From Flexivirga oryzae (GTDB lineage Bacteria > Actinomycetota > Actinomycetes > Actinomycetales > Dermatophilaceae), in contig NZ_JACHVQ010000002.1 in NCBI RefSeq assembly GCF_014190805.1, forward strand, positions 248,001 to 312,000: a stretch of 64,000 bases of DNA, given 5' to 3'. The translations under genes and the position numbers were made by a program. The notes beneath the pieces are model-generated. The model saw only the letters and a program-made list of their open reading frames with translations. It did no database searches and was not told the origin of the DNA. This document shows positions 57,564-64,000 of this stretch, in pieces; position 1 is the stretch's first letter; every line of letters begins with the position of its first letter.

Positions 57564-58958
57564 CTAGAAGAAGACCGAACGACGTTGCAGCAACAGCGAA
57601 TAGAGCGACTGCTGGATCGTTTCGCGGACCTGGTCGGTGAGGTCGAAGACCAGCATCGGGTCGTCGGCGGCGGCCGCACCGTAGGAGTCCGTCGCGATCG
57701 GCTCGCCGAACTCGATGATCCACTTGCTGGGCAACGGGATCAGCCCGGCCAGCCCGAACAGCGGGAACAGCGGGGTGATCGGGAAGTAGGGGAAGCCGAG
57801 CAACCGGGCCAGGCCCTTGAGGTTGCCGATCATCGGGAAGATCTCCTCCGCGCCGACGATCGAGCACGGGATGATCGGGACCTCGGCGCGCAGCGCAGCC
57901 GCGACGAACCCGCCGCGCCCGAAACGCTGCAGCTTGTAACGCTCGGCGAACGGCTTGCCGACGCCCTTGAACCCCTCGGGGAAGACGGCGACCAGCTCAC
58001 GCTGGGCGAACAGCCGCTCGATGTCCGGGTTGGATGCCAACGTGGTGCCCGCCTTGCGGCTGAACTCACCGATCAGCGGCGACTCGAAGACCAGGTCGGC
58101 ACCGAGCATGCGCACGTGCCGGTGCCTGGGGTGTTCGTCGTGAATGGCGACCTGGGTCATCAGCCCGTCGACCGGCAGCGTGCCGGAGTGGTTGGCCACG
58201 ACCAGCGCCGGCCCGTCGTCCGGGATGTTCTCGACGCCACGCACCTCGACACGGAACCAGCGCTTGTAGAGCGGGCGCAGGATCGGCAGCCAGACCTTCT
58301 CGGTGAACTCGGGGTCGAACCCGAAGTCGTCGATCTCGTAGTCGCCGGTCAGCCGGCGACGCACGAACGCCAGCGCCGCGGCGATCCGCTGCTCGAGGTC
58401 CTCGCCCTCGATGCCGACCATCGAACCCGCCTTGCGCAGCGCCTCGATCAGCAGGTTGACCAGGCCCTCGAAGTCGCCCGGCCGCAGCGCGGGTGTTGCG
58501 GTGTTCTGCTCCGGGGCCTCCGGCGGGTCGGGCACCACCCGCAACGGCGAGGTCGCCGCGTCATACGCCGGTCGGTCCGGGCGGCGACCCGCACTGTGTC
58601 GTGCCGCCGCGCCGATGCTGCGGCGGGAGGGGCGTCCCGCCGGGGTTGTCGGTGCCTCGGCCGTCGTACGGCGCTCCGGCGTACGGCGCTCCGGCGTCGC
58701 GGTGGGGGGCTGCTCGGGTGCCTTCGTGGCCGCGGCCTTCTTCGGCGCGGGCTTCTTCGCGGTGGCCTTCTTGGTGGTGGCCTTCTTGGTGGCCTTCTTC
58801 GCCGCAGACTTCGCAGCGGGGGTCTTCTGGGTCGTCGACTTCGCGGCCGGGGCCTTCCGGGCTGCAGCGGCCTTCTTGGCCGGTGCGGACTTGGCAGCGG
58901 TCCGCTTGCGTGTCGTGCCGCCGGTCTCGCCGGTGCCGGTCGGCTGCTCCTCAGACAC
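57564..58958 (-). CDS. PlsC-like acyltransferase with Lys/Ala-rich tail
   Basis: A 464-residue protein. Residues about 17-75 are an alanine/lysine tail (KKATKKATTKKATAKKPAPKK) like histone H1; about 75-200 is a low-complexity, possibly disordered linker; about 235-450 is the lysophospholipid acyltransferase fold with NHSGTLPVD (His to Asp spaced by six rather than the classical four), FPEGFKG and VPIIPCSIVG. It probably esterifies a membrane or glycerol lipid; the tail may bind DNA or anionic lipid. GTG at 58958 overlaps the end of the epimerase gene by eight bases. Confidence 0.87.
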   Translation of the reverse strand: MSEEQPTGTGETGGTTRKRTAAKSAPAKKAAAARKAPAAKSTTQKTPAAKSAAKKATKKATTKKATAKKPAPKKAAATKAPEQPPTATPERRTPERRTTAEAPTTPAGRPSRRSIGAAARHSAGRRPDRPAYDAATSPLRVVPDPPEAPEQNTATPALRPGDFEGLVNLLIEALRKAGSMVGIEGEDLEQRIAAALAFVRRRLTGDYEIDDFGFDPEFTEKVWLPILRPLYKRWFRVEVRGVENIPDDGPALVVANHSGTLPVDGLMTQVAIHDEHPRHRHVRMLGADLVFESPLIGEFSRKAGTTLASNPDIERLFAQRELVAVFPEGFKGVGKPFAERYKLQRFGRGGFVAAALRAEVPIIPCSIVGAEEIFPMIGNLKGLARLLGFPYFPITPLFPLFGLAGLIPLPSKWIIEFGEPIATDSYGAAAADDPMLVFDLTDQVRETIQQSLYSLLLQRRSVFF

Positions 58959-59937
58959 GTGCTTCTCCCAGGTTGGCGGTGGCCGAACGGGCGGCCCCGA
59001 AGATCTCCCGGAACGCATCGCGGGTGGTGTGCTCCGGCTCGAAACCGAGCAGCTCGCGCATCCGGGTGGTGTCCATGCCGCGGCCGAACTGCAGGAACTG
59101 CATCTGCTCGGCGTCGAACGATCCCGCGCCGCCGAGCAACCCACTCAGCTGTTGCATCAGGCCGCCGGTCTTCGGAAGCACCCGCAGCACCGGTTTGCCG
59201 GCGATCCGGGCAGCCTGCCGCACCGTCAGCAGGCCGGGGCAGGCAACGTTGACGGTGCCGGACAGGCCCTCGGCGTGCGCGGCGCGCTGCAGCACCGCGA
59301 CGGCGTCGTCGATGTGCAGGACCTGGAAGCGTCCGTCATACCCGAGCGGGACGGGCAGCACCGGCAGCGAGAAGTACTCCGAGAACGTCGTGCGCAGGCC
59401 GGGGCCGACGAGGTTCGCCATCCGCATCAGGGTGACGTCGATGTCGGGGCGACGGCGGGCCAGCCCGCGCACGTAGGTCTCGACCTCGACCGAGTCCCGG
59501 CCGAAGCCGCCGGTCGGGTTGCGGCGGGCACTCATGTCCTCGGTGAACATCGCCGGGTCGCGCGGGGAGGAGCCGTAGATGGCCGACGAGGACTTCACGA
59601 TCAACCGCTGCACGGAGTCGGCCTTCTGGCACGCAGCGAGCAGCTGCATGGTGCCGATGACGTTGATCTCCTTCTGCAGGGTGCGTCCGCCGGCCTGCTT
59701 GGGGGTCATGATCACGCCCAGGTGCAGGACGGTGTCGACCTTCTCCTGGGCCAGGATCTTGCCCATGATCGGGTTGCGGATGTCGGCCCGGATGAAGTCG
59801 GCGCGACCCAGACTGTGCAGCGGCGGCACCGTGTCGACCGCGATCACCCGGTCGAGGGTGGGGTCCGCGGCGAGCGCGCGGCACGTCATACCACCGACCA
59901 GCCGGGACACACCGGTGACCAGGACAACCCGACCCAC
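58951..59937 (-). CDS. NAD-dependent epimerase/dehydratase
   Basis: A 328-residue extended-SDR protein: VVLVTGVSRLVGG as the cofactor motif (unusual Val-Ser-Arg-Leu in place of Gly-x-x-Gly-x-x-Gly), the Asp in IAVDTV selecting NAD, VKSSSAIYGSSP and a region with Tyr at ETYVRGLARR. This set-up is the actinobacterial 'SDR near acyltransferase' family; a nucleotide sugar or lipid-linked role is possible. GTG at 59937. Coupled to the acyltransferase gene. Confidence 0.82.
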   Translation of the reverse strand: MGRVVLVTGVSRLVGGMTCRALAADPTLDRVIAVDTVPPLHSLGRADFIRADIRNPIMGKILAQEKVDTVLHLGVIMTPKQAGGRTLQKEINVIGTMQLLAACQKADSVQRLIVKSSSAIYGSSPRDPAMFTEDMSARRNPTGGFGRDSVEVETYVRGLARRRPDIDVTLMRMANLVGPGLRTTFSEYFSLPVLPVPLGYDGRFQVLHIDDAVAVLQRAAHAEGLSGTVNVACPGLLTVRQAARIAGKPVLRVLPKTGGLMQQLSGLLGGAGSFDAEQMQFLQFGRGMDTTRMRELLGFEPEHTTRDAFREIFGAARSATANLGEARV

Positions 59938-60053
59938 ATGCCCTCCTCGACGCCGATTCACCTGCAGCACGATCCTAATCACCCCGCTCAGGGGTATGAC
60001 GAAGCCCCGGTGCCGCGATCCTGCGGTCCGGGGCTCGTAGCGGTCGTCGCGCC

Positions 60054-60152
60054 TTACTTCTTGTTGCGGCGCTGGTGACGCGTCTTGCGAAGCAGCTTGC
60101 GGTGCTTCTTCTTGGCCATCCGCTTACGGCGCTTCTTGACGACTGAACCCAT
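60054..60152 (-). CDS. bS22 / AURKAIP1-COX24 domain ribosomal protein
   Basis: A 32-residue, extremely basic peptide (MGSVVKKRRKRMAKKKHRKL...) conserved across actinobacteria and identified as the small ribosomal subunit protein bS22 in mycobacteria; it matches the COX24/AURKAIP1 domain. It probably binds rRNA in the 30S subunit. It is too short for many gene finders but is certain here by its sequence. ATG at 60152. Confidence 0.92.
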   Translation of the reverse strand: MGSVVKKRRKRMAKKKHRKLLRKTRHQRRNKK

Positions 60153-60324
60153 GCGTACGCTCTTCCTGAAAATCGCTGATGTGGAACCGGTGGGCTGCGC
60201 CCCATCCGGCACGCGAAGCCTTGACGTTGACCCCGCCCGGAGGTGGGACACGATCGACGTCCAAGGCTACGCCATTGCCCCGACGGCCGACGAATCGAGT
60301 CGGCCGCGGGCCCTCCCCTCTCGG

Positions 60325-60525
60325 TCAGGCAGTGCCCATGTAGGACTGGCTGAGGTATTCGGTGACGGCGTCCTCACGGACCCGGAAGGACCGCCCGACG
60401 CGCACCGCCGGCAGCTCACCGGAGTGCACCAACCGGTAAACCGTCATCTTCGACACCCGCATGATGGCGGCTACCTCGGCGACGGTCATAAATGTGACGT
60501 CGCCTGGCTGACGCTCTTCGGCCAT
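60325..60525 (-). CDS. BldC-like helix-turn-helix regulator
   Basis: A 66-residue MerR-like/excisionase-family DNA-binding protein: TVAEVAAIMRVSKMTVYRLVHSGELPAVRVGRSFRVREDAVTEYL. In Streptomyces the homologue BldC controls developmental timing by binding DNA cooperatively; here targets are unknown. ATG at 60525 is used. The frame is open for some distance upstream, where it runs into repeat DNA, so a longer start would be spurious. Confidence 0.88.
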   Translation of the reverse strand: MAEERQPGDVTFMTVAEVAAIMRVSKMTVYRLVHSGELPAVRVGRSFRVREDAVTEYLSQSYMGTA

Positions 60526-60786
60526 GGCTTGTGCCAACCCTTCTCCCACGACGGTTTCACCCCCTGCGGCCGGCTGGAACCGGTCGACACAGGTGTACTG
60601 CTGGGCAACTTTAGGGGGTCGAGGCGCTGTCTGGAAAGTCCGAGACGATGAAATGTCCACCTGACACGCCGATACGGGTGAGAAAAATGTTGCGTATGGC
60701 GCGCTGTGCCGCATGTTCCGGGCGGTGCGGGTGGGACCAGATTTTCCTGGGGTTCGGGGCCTGTGGGGCGTCGCGGGCGGGCGTTG
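60526..60786. other. bldC-like upstream region
   Basis: About 260 bases between the bldC-like start and the tandem array. It presumably holds that gene's promoter. A short AT-richer patch (around 60655-60700, with GAAAAATGTT) is visible; I see no gene in it. Confidence 0.4.
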
Positions 60787-61250
60787 GTCGCCCCAGTGGG
60801 GACTCCGGTGCGCCGCCGGCCGCAAAACCGGGCATACGTCGCCCCAGTGGGGACTCCGGCACGCCCCGGGCCGCATACCCGCGCGTAGGTCGACACCGGG
60901 GGGACTCCGGCACGCTCCGGACGCCATACCCGCGCATACGTCACCCCAGTGGGGACTCCGGCACAGCCTCGGACGCCATACCCGCGCATATGTCGACACC
61001 GGGGGGACTCCCGCACGCCGCCGGCCGCCATACCCGCGCATATGTCGACACCGGGGGGACTCCCGCACGCCGCCGGCCGCAAAACCGGGCATACGTCGCC
61101 CCAGTGGAGACTCCGGCACGCTCCGGACGCCATACCCGCGCATACGTCACCCCAGTGGAGACTCCGGCACGCTCCGGACGCCATACCCGCGCATATGTCG
61201 ACACTGGGGGACTCCGGCACGCCCCGAGGTCGCCCCAGTGGGGACTCCGA
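60787..61250. repeat. 51-bp tandem repeat array (about 8 full units)
   Basis: Units of 51-52 bp start at 60787, 60838, 60889, 60940, 60992, 61044, 61095 and 61146, followed by a truncated unit (61197, 32 bp) and the start of another (61229). Each begins GTCGCCCCAGTGGGGACTCC or the variant GTCGACACCGGGGGGACTCC and ends in CATAC or CATAT preceded by CCCGCG or CCGGG. The unit length is a multiple of three and both strands stay open, but the encoded 17-residue repeats look like no protein. It fills the space between the acuC 3' end and the bldC-like promoter. Confidence 0.9.
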
Positions 61251-61282
61251 CGCGCGCCAGGCCGGGCCACCCCAGAGCACCG

Positions 61283-62494
61283 TCAGTCGAACCAGACGTC
61301 CAGTCCGTGCAGGGGGAAGACCGCGGTCCGGGTGGCCAGCACCGACTGGTCGATGGCGTCGTCGGGGTCGACACCCGACTCCCAGGAACGCCACCAGACA
61401 TGACCGTTCTCGGCCTGCCCGTCGCCCATCCGCGGCGGACCCGGCCGGTCGAAGGTGCGTTGCACGTGCTCTCGCCATACGGCGGGCAGTTCCGTGTCCA
61501 GGTCGATCGGCCGGTGCGCGGCGATCGCGGTCAGGTGGGTCCAGGCGCGCGGCACGACGTCGATCAGCTCGTAACCCCCGCCGCCGAGCGCCAGCCACTT
61601 GCCCCCGGTCACCTCGTGCGCCAGATCGTGCAACGCTGCGTAGGCGGTGCGTTGCGCGTCGACCGACAGCGCCATGTGCGCGAGGGGGTCGGCGTAGTGG
61701 GAGTCGCAGCCCTGCTGGGTCACCAGCACCTGCGGCCGGAACTGCCGCACCAGTGGTGGTACGACCGCGTGCAGGGCGCGCAGCCACGCGCCGTCCCGGG
61801 TGCCGGGCGGCAGCGCGATGTTGACCGCGGTCCCCTCCGCGTCCGGGCCGCCGATGTCACCCGGGAAACCGGTGCCGGGGAACAGGACCCGCCCGGTCTC
61901 GTGGATGGAGATCGTGAGCACGCGGGGGTCGTTCCAGAAGACACGTTCGACGCCGTCGCCGTGATGCACGTCCACGTCGACGTAGACGATCCGCTCGGCC
62001 CCGTTGTCCAGCAGCCACTGGATGCCCAGCGCCGCGTCGTTGTAGATGCAGAACCCGGACGCGCTGCCCGGCATCGCGTGATGCAGGCCGCCGCAGAAAT
62101 TGACGCCGTGGTCGATCTCGTCACGCCACAGGTCCTGCGCGAGCCCGACCGTCGAGCCCGCGATCAGCGCCGACACGTCGTGCATGCCCTCGAACGCGGG
62201 GTCGTCCTCCGTCCCGAGCCCGTATGCCGTGTCGGCCGAAGCCGGATCCGCCGAGGCGGCACGCACCGCGTCGACGTAGTCGGCGGTGTGCACCCAGGAC
62301 AGGAAGTCGTCGACGTCATCCGGCATGGACGGCTCCACGACCTGCACGCCGGGAACATCGAAAACGCCGAGTTCCCGGCACAATCGGGCCGTCAGGTCGA
62401 GCCGGATCGGGTTCATCGGGTGCTGGGGACCGAAGTTGTAACCGGTCAGGGCCTCGCCCCACACGACTCGCACGCGGGGTGCGTCGGCGGCCAC
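61283..62494 (-). CDS. acuC: AcuC-type deacetylase (histone deacetylase family)
   Basis: A 403-residue zinc deacetylase of the class I HDAC/AcuC type. Active-site residues are visible in GGLHHAMPGSASGFCIYND (His-His and Asp), VDVDVHHGDGVE (Asp and His zinc ligands) and GCDSHYADPLAHM (Asp). AcuC proteins deacetylate acetyl-CoA synthetase and other proteins. Start is GTG at 62494. A tandem repeat array follows its stop. Confidence 0.93.
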   Translation of the reverse strand: MAADAPRVRVVWGEALTGYNFGPQHPMNPIRLDLTARLCRELGVFDVPGVQVVEPSMPDDVDDFLSWVHTADYVDAVRAASADPASADTAYGLGTEDDPAFEGMHDVSALIAGSTVGLAQDLWRDEIDHGVNFCGGLHHAMPGSASGFCIYNDAALGIQWLLDNGAERIVYVDVDVHHGDGVERVFWNDPRVLTISIHETGRVLFPGTGFPGDIGGPDAEGTAVNIALPPGTRDGAWLRALHAVVPPLVRQFRPQVLVTQQGCDSHYADPLAHMALSVDAQRTAYAALHDLAHEVTGGKWLALGGGGYELIDVVPRAWTHLTAIAAHRPIDLDTELPAVWREHVQRTFDRPGPPRMGDGQAENGHVWWRSWESGVDPDDAIDQSVLATRTAVFPLHGLDVWFD

Positions 62495-62507
62495 CAGCGT
62501 CAGCCGA

Positions 62508-63041
62508 TCAGAGAACCGAGCTCGGCACCGCGCCCGGGTCGTCCCCGAGCGGGTAGATCATCGCCATCTCGTCCTCGGGGTCGTCCTCGGTCGAGTTGTG
62601 CATCGCGCGGCGGCCATCGGTCGGCCGGAAGCCGTAACTGGACGCGAACGCGACGGCACGGCCGTTGTCGGTGCCGACCCAGTAGAGGACGAAGCCGTAG
62701 CGGTCCTCGCGGGCCTGCCGCACACCGGCGTCCACCAGCTTCCAGGCGACACCCTTGCCGCGCAGGTCGGGGCTGACCCACAGGCCGAACAGCTCGCTGA
62801 CCTTGTCGTCGCCCTCCGGGACCCGCCCGACGGAGACGACGCCGACGATCTGGTCGCCGTCCTGGGCCACCAGCCGACGGGAACGCTTCACCCGGGCCTG
62901 CCAGAGTTCTTCGTCGAAGGCCTCCTCCTGCGCCGCCGTCGCAGCAAAGGCGTCGGGTGATTCACGCAGAGCAGCCAGTCGAACGTCGCGGTAAACCTGC
63001 CATTCCTCTTCCCCGAGGGCGCGCACCGTGATGTCAGTCAT
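62508..63041 (-). CDS. GNAT-family N-acetyltransferase
   Basis: A 177-residue GNAT protein: acetyl-CoA loop LWVSPDLRGKGVAWKLVDA, GFRPTDGRRAM near the end. It lies 13 bases upstream of acuC on the same strand; an acetyltransferase and a deacetylase together would make a reversible acetylation pair, which is an inference from position. ATG at 63041; a GTG at 63047 is an alternative. Confidence 0.87.
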   Translation of the reverse strand: MTDITVRALGEEEWQVYRDVRLAALRESPDAFAATAAQEEAFDEELWQARVKRSRRLVAQDGDQIVGVVSVGRVPEGDDKVSELFGLWVSPDLRGKGVAWKLVDAGVRQAREDRYGFVLYWVGTDNGRAVAFASSYGFRPTDGRRAMHNSTEDDPEDEMAMIYPLGDDPGAVPSSVL

Positions 63042-63123
63042 GGGCACAACTCTCGCATGTATCGATGCGCCGTGGTCATCAGGTGCGGTGAACTCGCAGC
63101 TGCCGACGGAAAAACGATCGGCT

Positions 63124-63963
63124 TCACAACTGCCCGGACGCCAGTTCCGCGGAGCGTCGTGCCGCGGCTTCCATCGCGGTCAGGAACGCCGCGCGGACAC
63201 CGTGGTCGTCCAGTTGCCGCAGCGCCGCGACCGTGGTGCCTCCGGGGCTGGACACCCGCTCGCGCAACAGCACGGGGTGGTCCTGCGTCTCGGCCAGCAT
63301 GGTCGCCGCGCCATACATGGTCTGGACGGCGAGCTCGGTCGCGGTCGTCCGTGGCAGGCCGAGCAGCACACCCGCCTCGACCATCGCGTCCACCACGTAG
63401 AAGACGTATGCCGGGCCGCTGCCGCTGACCGCGGTGACCGCATCGAGCTGGCTCTCCGGGACGGCGACGACCTTGCCGCAGGTGCGCATCAACTCCTGGG
63501 CCTGCTGCACGTCGCCGTGCGACGCGTGGGTGCCGGCGCTGACCGCGGTGATCCCCTCACCGACCAGGGCCGGGGTGTTGGGCATGGCGCGGACCACGGC
63601 GGTGCCCTCCGGCAGCCGCTGTTCCAGGTATGCCGCGGTGATGCCGGCGGCGATGGACACCACCAGAGCGCCGGGCCGCAGGTGGGCGCCGATCTCGTCG
63701 AGCAGCTCGGCCATGCTCTGCGGCTTCACCGCCAGCAGGACGGTGTCGGCGGCCGCGACCGCCTCGGCCGCGGGTGCGGCTGTGGCGCCATACTTCTCGG
63801 CGATCTGCGCGGCACGCTCCTCGTCCCGGTCGGAGACGACGAACCGCAGCACCCGGCCGTCCCGGACGAGCCCGGACAGCAGTGCCTCCCCCATCATGCC
63901 GACACCGAGGAACGCGATCCGGCGCGCATCGGGTTCTGCTGGGGCTCCACTGGTTTCGGACAT
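63124..63963 (-). CDS. proC: Pyrroline-5-carboxylate reductase
   Basis: A 279-residue enzyme that makes proline from pyrroline-5-carboxylate with NADPH. The cofactor motif FLGVGMMGEAL, the ...AMPNTPALVGEG region and the C-terminal signature SGSGPAYVFYVVDAM with SSPGGTTVAALRQL are present. The ATG at 63963 is preferred because AAAGGA lies eight bases upstream; an ATG at 63972 would sit on top of that site. Confidence 0.94.
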   Translation of the reverse strand: MSETSGAPAEPDARRIAFLGVGMMGEALLSGLVRDGRVLRFVVSDRDEERAAQIAEKYGATAAPAAEAVAAADTVLLAVKPQSMAELLDEIGAHLRPGALVVSIAAGITAAYLEQRLPEGTAVVRAMPNTPALVGEGITAVSAGTHASHGDVQQAQELMRTCGKVVAVPESQLDAVTAVSGSGPAYVFYVVDAMVEAGVLLGLPRTTATELAVQTMYGAATMLAETQDHPVLLRERVSSPGGTTVAALRQLDDHGVRAAFLTAMEAAARRSAELASGQL

Positions 63964-64000
63964 CTGAGTCATCCTTTCGTCGTACCGGAGCGGAACAGGA

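Noticed and set aside
60325..61143. Extension of the BldC-like protein into the repeat array
   Set aside because: The frame is open only because the repeat lacks stops; BldC-like proteins are about 65-70 residues and the ATG at 60525 fits.
60787..61250. Tandem array as a CRISPR locus
   Set aside because: Units are directly contiguous and nearly the same along their whole 51 bp; there are no unique spacers, no leader and no cas genes in the window.
60713..62776. Long plus-strand open frame across the tandem array and acuC
   Set aside because: It is antisense to acuC, which has clear family motifs, and its repeat-derived part has no protein-like composition.
1..64000. tRNA, rRNA or riboswitch genes
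   Set aside because: I looked in the intergenic spacers, including upstream of the hem, men and transporter genes, and saw no cloverleaf-like or known riboswitch core that I could support.

Overview
The window is high-GC DNA with dense, often overlapping (ATGA/TGATG) genes and many GTG starts. Actinobacterial hallmarks are an XPB-type helicase with its separate partner gene, a 32-residue bS22/COX24-like protein, a BldC-like regulator, DUF3027 next to a cold-shock gene, fused cobA-hemD, and a rex-hemA operon. A Micrococcales member (Dermacoccaceae/Intrasporangiaceae-like) is my best guess; the family is an inference and no rRNA or tRNA gene is visible to test it.

Layout. 0-12.4 kb: the XPB partner gene and the XPB helicase, separated by an accessory block: an intact IS4-family insertion with 10-bp target duplication, a TrmB-type regulator divergent from a secreted S53 peptidase, an acetyltransferase, an M13 metallopeptidase and a YbaK-type protein. 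12.4-22.5 kb: two-component system, purine permease, glucose-6-phosphate dehydrogenase, DUF3027/cold-shock pair, HAD phosphatase, ABC exporter. 22.5-28.6 kb: MarR regulator, a SPFH plus NAD-kinase-like gene pair behind an AT-rich promoter, an unknown Cys-motif protein, an isochorismatase-like hydrolase and a MarR/MFS operon. 28.6-30.8 kb: a small defence remnant, a type IV (AbiE) toxin-antitoxin pair between decayed pieces of type I restriction (hsdR) and modification (hsdM) genes.

30.8-57 kb is mostly electron-transport cofactor assembly: menB, menC, menE, menA (menaquinone); the cytochrome c maturation operon (phosphatase, ResA, CcdA, ResB, CcsB, DUF4229); hemL; and the operon rex-hemA-hemC-cobA/hemD-hemB with a near-consensus Rex operator upstream. 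Regulator/transporter pairs (TetR/cupin, MarR/MFS, EamA/LysR, MarR/YceI) are interspersed. 57-64 kb: a glutaredoxin-like protein, acyltransferase, epimerase, bS22, BldC-like protein, a 51-bp tandem repeat array, AcuC-type deacetylase, acetyltransferase and proC.

The most unusual content is non-coding: a five-copy palindromic repeat family (about 90-105 bp), four copies of which lie directly 3' of stop codons; a two-copy 87-bp palindromic family; an interleaved (pseudoknot-order) inverted repeat after menA; and the 51-bp tandem array between acuC and the bldC-like gene. Nothing identifies a clear novel enzyme system; the SPFH/NAD-kinase-like pair and the repeats are the best candidates for new biology.
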